Below, in pieces: positions 16,715 to 25,432 of a DNA stretch of 40,475 nucleotides. The stretch lies in contig JAKATL010000022.1 of NCBI GenBank assembly GCA_021827985.1, positions 1 to 40,475 on the forward strand, given 5' to 3'. The position numbers and the translations under genes were made by a program. The stretch is from a bacterium (GTDB taxonomy: Bacteria > Chloroflexota > Dormibacteria > Aeolococcales > Bog-877). The stretch's first letter is position 1. Every line of letters starts with the position of its first letter. Below the pieces are notes generated by a model. The model saw nothing but the letters and a program-made list of their open reading frames with translations. It was not told the origin of the DNA and did not search any database.

Positions 16715-18022
16715 TCAGGGCAAGACGGGGTCGCGGAGCAGCTCCCCACGACCGACCGTGGCCAGAAGCTCCCAGTGGCGGTCCAGCATCCTCTTGGCCA
16801 TTCGTTCCAACTCCGGTTCCGGTTCCGGCAGCGGCCCCAGACCGCCGTCGCGGCTGGGCAACTGAACGGTGGCTCTCTCGCGGATGGTCTCCTGGCCACG
16901 CTGGTTGACGCAGGCGACATCGAGGTCCACTAAGTGCCTGCGGCCCTCCTGGCGCTTGGCGATCACGCTGCCACTCAAGAACTGAGTGTCGCCGAGGTAG
17001 TTGAACTTGCGAATCTCACCTTTCATCTGAAATAGCCAGCCGTCGTCCCCCATCCAGTCGGTGAGGGAGTGCTGGAGCCAGCACTCCCTCATCGCCCCGT
17101 AGTCATAGGCCTCGGGGTTGCCGATCGCCTTGGCCCAGTCACTGTCCCAATGCACCCTCTGGGCGACATCGGGCACTCCCCGTCCGTTGCGGACGTAGAA
17201 GGCGGGAATGCGCTTTCGGTTGCGGTACCAGAGCCGGCCGGTGGCGGGCATGAAGGGCTGGAAGCCAAAGCCGCCAGCGTGGAAGACGATCAGGTCCGTG
17301 GTGGTGAGCGGACCCTTGACCATCTGGGGCAGCTCCTCGCCCACCTCCACGTCCTCGAAATACCGGGGCTGGTCCCCCCGTCGCCGCTCCTGAGCGTAGA
17401 TGGCGTCGATCCCAGCCATCTGTTCCTCGGAGTACTGGCCCAGCTCCAACCCGGCATACTTCGCCCGATCTCGTGCCTCCCTGCGGCTGGTGTAGATGAC
17501 GGTAGTCCTGGCGATCCCCAGCACCTCGGCCTTCTGGTTGATTTTGATGTGCGCTTTGGTCTGGATCACCGAGCGGCCTGCGAACTCCGACTCCTTGGCC
17601 TCGACCGACTCGATCCCGCCAAAGGAGTAGATCCGGTCGCCGCGGCAGATGGGACGGAACCATTCCCACGACCCGCCCGAGACGAAGGAGTGGATACCGC
17701 GGAAGAGGCCCCTGGTCCGCTCGCGCACCTCCTGTGGCAACTGATCACCGAACATCCGGTCTTGAGCTGCCACCAGCATCATCGGCGGTGCGATCTGGGT
17801 CCTCCAGCGAGTTGTCAGGCCGTACTCCTCGTCGATGAAGAGGGGGTTGTCGTCGCCGTAGCCGATGGCGAAGTTGCGGATGGAGTCTCTGGTCGCCTCG
17901 GAGATGTAGTCGCGGCGATGATCGGCGGCCACCAACCCGACCAGCAGCCGGGCACGCTCCACGTCGGCGTCGGTGATCGCGCCGGAGGTATCCGCATCGA
18001 ACTCCTCATTAGCCGAGCTCAT
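16715..18022 (-). CDS. Double-hotdog MaoC-type hydratase/dehydratase
   Basis: A 435-residue protein with two MaoC-like hotdog domains. The N-terminal one (about 25-190) has IRNFAIGYGDDNPLFIDEEYG and the hot-dog strand region SWEWFRPICRGDRIYS. The second (about 215-400) has YFEDVEVGEELPQMVKGPLTTTDLIVF, with RVHWDSDWAKAIG and GWLFQMKGEIRKFNYLGDT. Fused hotdogs of this length are common in actinobacteria and act on bulky enoyl-CoAs that do not fit single-domain hydratases. ATG at 18022 follows GGAAGGGG, a good ribosome site. It is the last gene of operon 2, 27 bp after the ligase. The exact substrate is unknown. Confidence 0.87.
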   Translation of the reverse strand: MSSANEEFDADTSGAITDADVERARLLVGLVAADHRRDYISEATRDSIRNFAIGYGDDNPLFIDEEYGLTTRWRTQIAPPMMLVAAQDRMFGDQLPQEVRERTRGLFRGIHSFVSGGSWEWFRPICRGDRIYSFGGIESVEAKESEFAGRSVIQTKAHIKINQKAEVLGIARTTVIYTSRREARDRAKYAGLELGQYSEEQMAGIDAIYAQERRRGDQPRYFEDVEVGEELPQMVKGPLTTTDLIVFHAGGFGFQPFMPATGRLWYRNRKRIPAFYVRNGRGVPDVAQRVHWDSDWAKAIGNPEAYDYGAMRECWLQHSLTDWMGDDGWLFQMKGEIRKFNYLGDTQFLSGSVIAKRQEGRRHLVDLDVACVNQRGQETIRERATVQLPSRDGGLGPLPEPEPELERMAKRMLDRHWELLATVGRGELLRDPVLP

Positions 18023-18049
18023 GACCCCTTCCTCCCAACCAGAGGTTGT

Positions 18050-19645
18050 CTACTCGAGTGTGGCGGCCGCGCTCAATGCACCGCGCAGGGCCCTCTTGTC
18101 CACCTTTCCGATGGCGTTAAGCGGGAGCGCCGACAGCAACCGGACCTCCTCAGGGACCTTGTAGGGGGCGAGGTTCTGGCGGCACCTCTCCAAGAGGGCG
18201 CTCTCACTGGTGGTCGTCCCCGGGCGCAGGCTCACCGCCGCCACGATCCGCTGCCCCAGTCGGGCGTCTGGAAGTCCCAGGACGGCACAGGCCTCGACCT
18301 CCGGCGCCTCCCCCAGCACTCGCTCGATCTCAGATGGGGACACGTTTGTCCCGGCTCTGATCACGACGTCGTCGAGGCGCCCCTCGAGGTGAAGAAAGCC
18401 ATTCGAGTCCAGATGGCCGAGGTCCCCGGTGTGCAGTAGACCCCCGCTCAATTTGAGACTCGACTCCTGCGCCCGGCCCCAGTAACCCAGCATTTGCGGG
18501 TAAGCGCCGGCCCAGGGTCCACCCGAGGCGGGTCCGACGCAGACCTGCCCAGACACTCCGACAGGTTGGGACACTTCATCACGGTCCAAGATGTGTACCT
18601 TCAGGTGTGGCAGCGGGCGGCCCACGGCACCGTCGCGGAGTCGCTCACCCGGGAGCTCAACCGCCACCACCGTTGGCACCTCCGTCATGCCGTACCGCAC
18701 GGTCGGCCGAATGCCGAACCTCTGCGAGAACCGCTCCCTCAGCTCGGAGGAACAGTCGGCGCCGCCCACGTGGAGCTCGCGCAGGCTGGACAGGTCACGC
18801 TCCGACACCTCCTTGCAATCCAGCAGGCCCCGGAGGAGAGTAGGGACCATTGCCATCGAATTCACCTGCTCTCTCGAGATCCAGCGGGACAGATCAGCCG
18901 GCTCCATTCGTTCGGCCACCACCGCGGTGCCCCCAGCCTGCAACGCCAGCAGGCACGAGCTGACCATCAAAGTGAGCTGGGTCAGGGGCAGGCAGACCCC
19001 GTAGCGCCAGCCGGGGTGGGCCAGCCCCTCTGAGAGCAGGACCATGGCAGGGAGCACCAGCCCCAGCTGGGAGTGGGTAGCCCCCTTGGGGAAGCCGGTG
19101 GTGCCGCTGGTGTAGGCAATCGCAGCGGGGGCCCAAGGGTCCACCCGCACAGATGGGGGATCACTCGCGCGGGAGAGCAACTCCTCCCATTCGTCACCGG
19201 GCATCCCTGGGGCCACAGTCAGGACCCGCCTCACTGAAGAGGTCTTCGTCGCAGAGCCACCCAGCTTGTCGCGGGTGCCGGGCCCGGTCAGGAACACTGC
19301 GGGGGTGCAGTCCCCAAGGATGAAGTCAAGCTCCTTGGCCGCGAGCACCTTGGGAAGGCCCACCCACACCGCTCCCAGCCGTAGCACCGCCAAGAAGGAG
19401 ACCACGCTCTGGGCGCGGTTGGGCAAAGCGCACGCCACCCGGTCCCCGGCACCCACTCCCAGTTGGTGCAGCCCCCCCGCTGCCCTCTCGACCTCCCGCT
19501 CGAGCTGTCGGTAGCTGTAGCTGGCCTCGGGACCCACCAGGGCGCAGCGGTCTGAGTACCGCGCGACGCTCCGGGCCAACATCTCGCGCACGTCCTGTGG
19601 CCCCCCAGTGACCGGTCGCCTGAAGCTCGGAGCGCGATCACTCAA
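18050..19645 (-). CDS. AMP-forming acyl-CoA ligase, copy 2
   Basis: An ANL-family ligase of about 531 residues. Motifs run in order: IAYTSGTTGFPKG (phosphate loop), RYGMTEVPT, LLHTGDLG, GRLDDVVIRAGTNVSP and the C-terminal NAIGKVDKR with the catalytic Lys. The start is uncertain. TTG at 19645 overlaps the stop of the upstream MaoC gene, consistent with coupling; GTG at 19591 after a G-run is the alternative. The 31 Ser/Pro-rich residues of the longer open frame are read from the overlapping MaoC gene and are not real. It activates an unidentified acid as part of operon 2. Confidence 0.9.
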   Translation of the reverse strand: MSDRAPSFRRPVTGGPQDVREMLARSVARYSDRCALVGPEASYSYRQLEREVERAAGGLHQLGVGAGDRVACALPNRAQSVVSFLAVLRLGAVWVGLPKVLAAKELDFILGDCTPAVFLTGPGTRDKLGGSATKTSSVRRVLTVAPGMPGDEWEELLSRASDPPSVRVDPWAPAAIAYTSGTTGFPKGATHSQLGLVLPAMVLLSEGLAHPGWRYGVCLPLTQLTLMVSSCLLALQAGGTAVVAERMEPADLSRWISREQVNSMAMVPTLLRGLLDCKEVSERDLSSLRELHVGGADCSSELRERFSQRFGIRPTVRYGMTEVPTVVAVELPGERLRDGAVGRPLPHLKVHILDRDEVSQPVGVSGQVCVGPASGGPWAGAYPQMLGYWGRAQESSLKLSGGLLHTGDLGHLDSNGFLHLEGRLDDVVIRAGTNVSPSEIERVLGEAPEVEACAVLGLPDARLGQRIVAAVSLRPGTTTSESALLERCRQNLAPYKVPEEVRLLSALPLNAIGKVDKRALRGALSAAATLE

Positions 19646-20171
19646 AGGGCTGCTTGGGCTCCGGGAAGGCGTCCAGCTGGTCGGCGCCACGCTTGTAGAC
19701 CATGAAGGTCCGCCTGAAGTCGACGCACTGCTCCCCACGTTGGTTCAAGCCCCTAGTCCGGGCTGTCACGATCCCTGCGTAGTGGCGGGATCGTGACTCG
19801 CGCTTCTCGAGGATCTTGGACTCGGCCCAGATGGTGTCGCCTATGAACACCGGGTGGGTGAACCGGACATTGTCGAAGCCGAGGTTGGCAACCGCGTTCT
19901 GGCTGAGATCACCGACGCTCAGCCCTAAGACCAAGGCAAGGGTGAAGCCGGAGTTGACGAGGAGCCTCCCGAATGACGACAGCTCCGCGTAGGCCGAGTT
20001 GAAGTGCATCTGATTGGTGTTGCCAGTGAGGAGGGTGAACCAGATGTTGTCCGCCTCGCTGATGGTGCGACCCAAAGGATGCCGGAGGACCTCGTCCACT
20101 CGTAGGTCCTCGTAGTACCGAGAGCCCCAACCAGGTTTCCCTTCCAAGCCCGCTCTCCAGTTTCGAGTCAA
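19638..20171 (-). CDS. MaoC-family dehydratase (mesaconyl-CoA-hydratase-like)
   Basis: A 177-residue single-hotdog protein. The signature region is IWFTLLTGNTNQMHFNSAYA with Asn51, Asn53 and His56; Asn in place of the usual Asp is, as far as I recall, common in this mesaconyl-CoA-hydratase-like branch. VRFTHPVFIGDTIWAESKIL follows. TTG at 20171 is the only sensible start, with AGTAGGG just before it. First gene of operon 2; it overlaps the ligase by 8 bases and is divergent from the GntR regulator with a 73-bp gap. It probably hydrates or dehydrates an intermediate of the same pathway. Confidence 0.85.
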   Translation of the reverse strand: MTRNWRAGLEGKPGWGSRYYEDLRVDEVLRHPLGRTISEADNIWFTLLTGNTNQMHFNSAYAELSSFGRLLVNSGFTLALVLGLSVGDLSQNAVANLGFDNVRFTHPVFIGDTIWAESKILEKRESRSRHYAGIVTARTRGLNQRGEQCVDFRRTFMVYKRGADQLDAFPEPKQPFE

Positions 20172-20206
20172 TGCCCTACTTTACTAATGGGCACCACGAA
20201 AGGTAC

Positions 20207-20237
20207 ATTATACAGAGCTATGTCCGACCTTTATACT
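20207..20237. promoter_or_regulatory. Divergent promoters between operon 2 and the GntR gene
   Basis: Minus strand: a perfect -10 TATAAT (20207-20212) for the MaoC operon, without a good -35. Plus strand: TATACA (20209-20214) and TATACT (20232-20237), 17 bases apart, place a start of transcription at about 20244-20245. That is the GTG start codon of the GntR gene, so its mRNA would be leaderless. The two promoters interleave, so one bound regulator could control both directions. Confidence 0.5.
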
Positions 20238-20244
20238 GCGTGCG

Positions 20245-21030
20245 GTGAGCCTGAACTCCCGTGCCTCCCTTCCGGTCAAGCCCGTGCGCAAGGCGTTCGA
20301 GCAGGTGGCCGACCAATTGCGGCAGCACATCGTGCAGGGGACCCTTGCACCCGGGGACCGGCTGCCCTCGGAGGCGGACCTCAGCAGCCACTTCGCCGTC
20401 AGTCGTGGCACGGTCCGGGAAGCGCTCAGGACACTGAGCAGCGAGGGGCTGATCACCACCACCAGGGGTGGGAGTGGAGGCAGCTTCGCGGCGGTGCCCC
20501 AGGCCAGCCATGTGGTCCAGTCTCTCACCGGGACGATCGCGCTTATGGCCGCCTCCAACGCGGTCAGTGTCGGGGAACTTCTGGAGGCCCGGCAATGCCT
20601 CGAAGTGCCGGCGGCCGGCGGCGCAGCCCGGCTCCGGACCGAGGAAGACATAGTCAGGTTGCTGGCCGCCATCCCGGGCAAGCCGTCGACAATGCCCACC
20701 AATTTGCTCTTCGAGTGCAACCGGGCATTCCACCTGGCGGTGGTCAGCGCGGCCGGGAACCGCTTGATCTCGGTCATGACCGAGCCACTCTTCGTGACCA
20801 TGCAGGTTCGCTTCCTCCGCGACCGCGCCCCCGACGAGTTCTGGGAGCGAGTCATGGCGGCGCATCGGCAGATCACCGAGGCCATCCGGGACCAGGACGT
20901 CAAAGCCGCAGAAAATGCCATGGCCCAGCACTTGTCAGCGCTTGGTCCCACGTACGAGAACATTGACAGAGAGCACGCCACGGCGAGCGGCCCCGCTCCG
21001 GAAGGAGGAAACTCGACTTCCGCTCGCTGA
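20245..21030 (+). CDS. GntR-family regulator, FCD (FadR-like) subfamily
   Basis: A 261-residue transcription factor. The winged helix-turn-helix covers about residues 12-82 (PGDRLPSEADLSSHFAVSRG, TVREALRTLSSEGLI, then a Gly-rich wing). The FCD ligand domain follows from about 95 to 240, with ARQCLEVPAAGGAA, NRAFHLAV, AAHRQITEAI and AQHLSAL. Those histidines are the positions that bind a metal and an organic acid in this subfamily. GTG at 20245 starts the family-typical N-terminus. It is likely a repressor released by an acid or acyl-CoA intermediate, acting on its own divergent promoter region and perhaps on others in the cluster. It heads an operon with the CoA-transferase. Confidence 0.92.
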   Translation: MSLNSRASLPVKPVRKAFEQVADQLRQHIVQGTLAPGDRLPSEADLSSHFAVSRGTVREALRTLSSEGLITTTRGGSGGSFAAVPQASHVVQSLTGTIALMAASNAVSVGELLEARQCLEVPAAGGAARLRTEEDIVRLLAAIPGKPSTMPTNLLFECNRAFHLAVVSAAGNRLISVMTEPLFVTMQVRFLRDRAPDEFWERVMAAHRQITEAIRDQDVKAAENAMAQHLSALGPTYENIDREHATASGPAPEGGNSTSAR

Positions 21031-21031
21031 C

Positions 21032-22246
21032 TTGACTGTTCTGGCGGTCGAGCAATATGGGGCCGGCCCATTCGGAACGCTTCACCTGGCTGAGCTGGGA
21101 GCGAAGGTCATCAAGATCGAGGACCCTCGCCATGGCGGCGACGTGGGACGCTACGTCCCCCCCTACACCAGGGGCGAGGACAGCCTCTTCTTCCAGACGT
21201 TCAACCACAACAAGGCCAGCCTCACCCTGGACATCTCCCAGCCCAGCGGCTATGCGGTCTTCCTCGACATGGTCCGGGGGGTGGACGCGGTCTACTCCAA
21301 CCTACGGGGCGACATCCCCCCCAAGCTCAGACTGCGCTACGACGACCTCAAAGCAGTGAACCCCGCCATCGTCTGCGTCTCGCTGTCGGGGTTCGGGATG
21401 AGCGGGTCCCGGGCCTCACAGCCCGCCTACGACTACGTGCTCCAGGCGCTGGCCGGGTGGATGGAGCTGACTGGCGAGCCGGACGGCGCCCCCACCAAGA
21501 CCGGGATCTCGCTGGTGGACTACAGTGCCGGGATCTTGTCTGCCTTCGCGCTGCTGGCCGGGGTGCACGCGGCTAGGCGCGACGGGGTGGGCATGGACTG
21601 CGACCTCAGCCTCTATGACGCAGCCCTCTCCATGCTCACCTACCCCGCCACTTGGTGGCTCACCAGGGGACACCTCGTCGGGCGCACCAAACTTTCCGCG
21701 CACCCATCCCTGGTCCCCTTCCAGAACTTCCAGACCTCGGACGGGTGGATCGTGGTCTCCTGCGCCAAGGAGAAGTTCTGGCGTCAGCTCACCGATGCCC
21801 TGGACCGGCCTGACCTGGTCTTGGACGAGCGCTTTGTCGACTTCGCCGCCCGGCGACGGAACTCGCAGGAGCTGCTCGCGATCTTGACCCCGATCTTCAC
21901 CCAGCAACCGACCACCATCTGGCTCCAAAAGCTGGCCCAGCACGGAGTCCCCCACGCGCCCATCCGCACCCTCGACCAGGCACTCTCAGACCCCTTCACC
22001 GCCGAACGCGGGATGATCTTGGAGTTCGACCATCCGGAGTTCGGCCGGGTCCGGGTGCCGGCAACTGCGGCCAAGGTTGGACCGCGCCGGGTTACTCCCT
22101 CACCAGCGCCTGGTCTCGACAGCGACCACCGGACGATTCTGGCGGAGCTGGCCGGCTATTCGCCGGAGCGGATCGCCGCGCTCGAAGGAGACGGCGTGCT
22201 GGGCAGCCATGGGGAGCCCTCAGCTACCGCCCGCGAAGCGGTCTGA
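21032..22246 (+). CDS. Family III CoA-transferase (CaiB/BaiF), copy 1
   Basis: A 404-residue class III CoA-transferase that moves CoA from a donor thioester to an acid without ATP. It has AVEQYGAGPFGTLHLAELGA at the N-terminus (CoA-binding), DLRCDY-type middle segments, and the catalytic Asp163 in GISLVDYSAGI. The His of alpha-methylacyl-CoA racemases (GHDINY) is absent, which argues for transferase. The start is unclear: TTG at 21032 fits the family N-terminus, but the good AGGAGG at 21003-21008 is too far away, and no ATG or GTG lies between. It follows the regulator directly, 1 base after its stop. Confidence 0.87.
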   Translation: MTVLAVEQYGAGPFGTLHLAELGAKVIKIEDPRHGGDVGRYVPPYTRGEDSLFFQTFNHNKASLTLDISQPSGYAVFLDMVRGVDAVYSNLRGDIPPKLRLRYDDLKAVNPAIVCVSLSGFGMSGSRASQPAYDYVLQALAGWMELTGEPDGAPTKTGISLVDYSAGILSAFALLAGVHAARRDGVGMDCDLSLYDAALSMLTYPATWWLTRGHLVGRTKLSAHPSLVPFQNFQTSDGWIVVSCAKEKFWRQLTDALDRPDLVLDERFVDFAARRRNSQELLAILTPIFTQQPTTIWLQKLAQHGVPHAPIRTLDQALSDPFTAERGMILEFDHPEFGRVRVPATAAKVGPRRVTPSPAPGLDSDHRTILAELAGYSPERIAALEGDGVLGSHGEPSATAREAV

Positions 22247-22267
22247 TGGGAACGCCGGGGTAGCGCC

Positions 22268-23413
22268 TTGGAGTTCGAGCTGGACCAAGACCAGAAGCTT
22301 TTCCGGCAGACCCTCCGCTCCTTCGTCTCCGAGCAGATCTCGCCGGTCGCACGAGAACTCGAGCGTGGCGGCCAGTATCCGCAGGAGATAGTCGACGGGT
22401 TGAAGACACTGGGCCTGTTCGGAATCTCAGTCCCTGAGCAGTACGGGGGGCTGGGCCTCGACCTCATCTCCTTCGCGATCGCCTTCGAGGAGATTTCCCG
22501 AGGCTGGATGGGAGTGGCCGGAGTGCTTGGCAGCCACACCCTCGCATGCCGACTGATCGCGACCTATGGCACCGAAGCACAGCGCCAGCGCTACCTCCCG
22601 GAACTGGCGACCGGTCAACGCCAGGGTGGCATCGGGCTTACAGAACCGGACGCCGGCAGTGACCTGCAGGGAATCAAGACGACCGCCCACCGTGAGGCCG
22701 ACGGCTATGTCGTCCGGGGGACCAAGACATGGATCACTAATGCCCGTCACGCCAACCCTCTTCCCGTCTTGGTTAAGACCGACGCATCGACCACGCCGGC
22801 CCACCGGGGGATGAGCGTCTTACTTCTGGAGCAGGGCATGCCCGGCTTAGTCATCTCGAAGGACCTGGGCAAACTGGGCTACAGGGGCCCGGAGACCTGC
22901 GAGGTCAACCTGAACGATGTCCGCGTACCCCGGGAGAACCTCCTCGGAGGGATCGAGGGTCACGGAATGCAGCAGATCCTGGCCGCCTTGGAGTTGGGTC
23001 GAATTAACGTGGCGGCAAGGGCAGTGGGTGTGGCGCAGGCAGCGCTCGACCAGGCACTCAGGTACGCCCAGCAGCGCAGGGCCTTCGGCCAGCCGATCTC
23101 CAACTTCCAGGCCATCCAGATCAAGCTAGCAGACATGGCCACCGAGGTCCAAGCGGCCAGGCTCCTGACCTGGTGGGCGGCCACCCGCCTGCAGGTCGGA
23201 ACGCGCGCGGACGTGGAGACCGGAATGGCCAAGCTCTTCGCCTCCGAGGTGGCCATGAAGGCCGCCACTGAGAACATGCGGGTGCACGGCGCCTACGGCT
23301 ACTCCACCGAGTTCGAGGCCGAACGACTTTACCGTGACGCCCCTCTAATGGTGATTGGGGAGGGGACAAGCGATGTGCTGCGGACGGTGATCGCCCGCGG
23401 TCTGTTGCGCTGA
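22268..23413 (+). CDS. Acyl-CoA dehydrogenase, canonical type, copy 2
   Basis: A 381-residue FAD-dependent acyl-CoA dehydrogenase. Features are GIGLTEPDAGSDLQGIKTTA, RGTKTWITNARHANPLPVLV, RRAFGQPISNFQAIQ and VHGAYGYSTEFEAERLYRDA. The catalytic Glu365 is in VIGEGTSDVLR. TTG at 22268 is the start; GGAACGCCGGGGTAGCGCC precedes it without a strong ribosome site. It lies 21 bp after the CoA-transferase and 4 bp before the next dehydrogenase, so it should act on the CoA ester made by the transferase. Confidence 0.92.
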   Translation: MEFELDQDQKLFRQTLRSFVSEQISPVARELERGGQYPQEIVDGLKTLGLFGISVPEQYGGLGLDLISFAIAFEEISRGWMGVAGVLGSHTLACRLIATYGTEAQRQRYLPELATGQRQGGIGLTEPDAGSDLQGIKTTAHREADGYVVRGTKTWITNARHANPLPVLVKTDASTTPAHRGMSVLLLEQGMPGLVISKDLGKLGYRGPETCEVNLNDVRVPRENLLGGIEGHGMQQILAALELGRINVAARAVGVAQAALDQALRYAQQRRAFGQPISNFQAIQIKLADMATEVQAARLLTWWAATRLQVGTRADVETGMAKLFASEVAMKAATENMRVHGAYGYSTEFEAERLYRDAPLMVIGEGTSDVLRTVIARGLLR

Positions 23414-23417
23414 CTCC

Positions 23418-24542
23418 GTGGACTTCTCTCTCTCTCCTCAGCAAAAGGAGCTGGCAGAGGAACTCCGAGGTTGGCTTGCCGACCACCTGGAACTCCCACC
23501 GCCGTTCAGCTCGTTGGAGGAGGAGATGGAGTGGGGACGGCGCTGGCAGCTCCAACTGAGTGAAGCCCACTGGCTCGGGCTCAGCTGGCCCAAGGAGTAC
23601 GGTGGCCGCGGGCTCTCACCGATCGATGTGGCGATTTTCAACATGGAGTACACGGCCTCCGGAGCGCCCCAACCGGTCAATCGAGTTGGGCTCAACCTGG
23701 TCGGCCCCACTTTGATCGCTCACGGCACCGAGGAGCAGAAGCGTCGCTTCCTACCGAAGATCCTCAGCGCCGAGGAGATCTGGTGCCAGCTCTTCAGCGA
23801 ACCAAATGCCGGCAGCGACCTGGCTTCGCTCACCACCAGCGCCCAGCCGGTCAGAGGCGGCTGGGTGTTGAACGGCCAGAAGGTCTGGACCTCGTATGCT
23901 CAGTTCGCCCGCTGGGGAATCGGGCTGGCCCGCACCGGGCCCGAGCTCCCCAAGCACCAAGGCATCTCCTTCTTCGTGGTCGACATGCAGGCGGAGGGCG
24001 TCGGGGTGAACCCGCTGAGACAGATGACCGGCGAGGCGGAGTTCAGCGAGGTCTTCCTGGACGAGGTCTTCGTACCCGCCGACCATCTGGTAGGCGATCT
24101 CAACCATGGCTGGGAGGTGGCCAACACCACACTGGCGCATGAGCGGGGAACCACTTTCCCCTTCAAGGAGCAGATCCTGTGCCAACTCTACTTCGGGGAA
24201 GTCCTGAGGGCGGCTCAAGCGAGCGGCCAACTCCTGGATGCGCTGGTGGCGGATCGCCTGGGTCAGGTCTACGTCGAGCTGAGGCTCCTCGGCTGGACCA
24301 ATCTCAGGTCCATGTCGCAACTGGCTCGTGGCATCAATCCCGGCCCAGAGTCCAGCCAGGTTAAGCTCATCTGGAGCAACCTCACCCAGCGCCTCTCGGA
24401 GCTGGCCCTGGACCTGGTTCCAACGGACAGAGCCAGGCAGCGCCAGTATCTGTGGTCCAAGTCGGCCAGCATCGCCGGAGGGACCAGCGAGATCCAACGC
24501 GAGATCATCGCCGGCCGGATCCTCGGCCTCCCCCGCCAGTGA
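23418..24542 (+). CDS. Acyl-CoA dehydrogenase, IVD-type catalytic Glu (ChsE-like alpha subunit)
   Basis: A 374-residue dehydrogenase of the FadE17/FadE29-like class. It has WCQLFSEPNAGSDLASLTTS, LNGQKVWTSYAQFARWGIGL and a C-terminal SIAGGTSEIQR, where Gly354 replaces the usual catalytic Glu. Glu242 in LAHERGTT is at the isovaleryl-CoA-dehydrogenase position and is the likely base. Members of this class often form alpha2beta2 enzymes with a partner like the one at 35421. GTG at 23418 follows the previous stop by 4 bases. The next gene overlaps its stop (GTGA). Confidence 0.9.
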   Translation: MDFSLSPQQKELAEELRGWLADHLELPPPFSSLEEEMEWGRRWQLQLSEAHWLGLSWPKEYGGRGLSPIDVAIFNMEYTASGAPQPVNRVGLNLVGPTLIAHGTEEQKRRFLPKILSAEEIWCQLFSEPNAGSDLASLTTSAQPVRGGWVLNGQKVWTSYAQFARWGIGLARTGPELPKHQGISFFVVDMQAEGVGVNPLRQMTGEAEFSEVFLDEVFVPADHLVGDLNHGWEVANTTLAHERGTTFPFKEQILCQLYFGEVLRAAQASGQLLDALVADRLGQVYVELRLLGWTNLRSMSQLARGINPGPESSQVKLIWSNLTQRLSELALDLVPTDRARQRQYLWSKSASIAGGTSEIQREIIAGRILGLPRQ

Positions 24543-25432
24543 CCAGGCTCGGGCTGCTGACCCCGGTGGTCAGTGTCCTACCCCGGGCCCACGGCGACTG
24601 GGAGGAGACCGCCGGGGTGGCGGAGCTCACGGACATCGCCAGGGCCGCCGACCGGCTCGGCTACCATCACCTGACATGCAGTGAACACCTTGCAGTACCC
24701 AGCCGCCACACGGCGGTCAGAGGCAGCCGGTACTGGAGCCCGGCAGTCACCCTCTCGTACCTAGCTGCAGTGACCACCAGGATTCGGCTGGCCACCTATG
24801 TTGTGGTCCTTCCCTACCACCATCCCCTGGAGCTGCTCAAGACCTACGGCACCCTGGACCAGGTGAGCCGGGGCAGGGTCATCCTGGGGGTGGGGATCGG
24901 GTCCCTCCGCTCAGAGTTCGCAGCGTTGGGGGCCAACTTCGAGGAGCGGGCCGCCGTATCGGAGGATGCCATGCGGGCCCTGCGCCAGGGCCTCGCCTCC
25001 GACACTCCAGCCTATTCTGGTCGCTTCTTCAAGTTTGAGGGGCTGGTGGTGGACCCCAGCGCTCGCCAGGCTCGGCTCCCACTCTGGGTGGGGGGTAACA
25101 CCGCCCTCTCCTTGCGCCGGGCCGTCCTCCTGGGCGATGGCTGGATGCCGTTCGGACTCTCACCGACGCAGCTGGGCGAGATGATCGAATCCACAAAATG
25201 CTCAACTGCCTACACACAGCGTTCCGAGGCGCTGGAGGTAGTCCTCGCCCCGGACAAGCCCCTGGATCCCATCCTAGAGCCGCAGGCGGCCCTTGCAGTG
25301 GTCGCCGAGTTGGAACGGGTGGGCGCGACAATCGTGAACGCGAGAGTGCGGGCCGAGTCGGCCAGCCACTGCGTCGAACAGCTGACAGCCCTCGCTGAGC
25401 TGCTGGGCCTCCCCCTCGAGAGCACGGCCTAG
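24539..25432 (+). CDS. LLM-class F420-dependent oxidoreductase, copy 2
   Basis: A 297-residue luciferase-like TIM-barrel protein of the F420-dependent subgroup, with RAADRLGYHHLTCSEHLAVP, TRIRLATYVVVLPYHHPLEL, GRVILGVGIGSLRSEF and LPLWVGGNT. It is shorter than copy 1 and only distantly similar. GTG at 24539 overlaps the dehydrogenase stop by 4 bases; the longer open frame upstream reads through that gene and is not used. Last gene of the regulator operon. Its TAG shares the same CTAG (25429-25432) with the stop codon of the converging livF gene. Confidence 0.9.
   Translation: MTRLGLLTPVVSVLPRAHGDWEETAGVAELTDIARAADRLGYHHLTCSEHLAVPSRHTAVRGSRYWSPAVTLSYLAAVTTRIRLATYVVVLPYHHPLELLKTYGTLDQVSRGRVILGVGIGSLRSEFAALGANFEERAAVSEDAMRALRQGLASDTPAYSGRFFKFEGLVVDPSARQARLPLWVGGNTALSLRRAVLLGDGWMPFGLSPTQLGEMIESTKCSTAYTQRSEALEVVLAPDKPLDPILEPQAALAVVAELERVGATIVNARVRAESASHCVEQLTALAELLGLPLESTA

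Noticed and set aside
17069..18439. Long plus-strand open frame (456 codons) opposite the MaoC and ligase genes
   Set aside because: It is the complement of well-supported minus-strand genes, rich in Pro, Gly, His and Arg, with no family features; high GC keeps such antisense frames open.
20208..21071. Minus-strand open frames opposite the GntR gene
   Set aside because: The plus strand carries a complete winged-helix and FCD domain; the antisense frames look random in composition.
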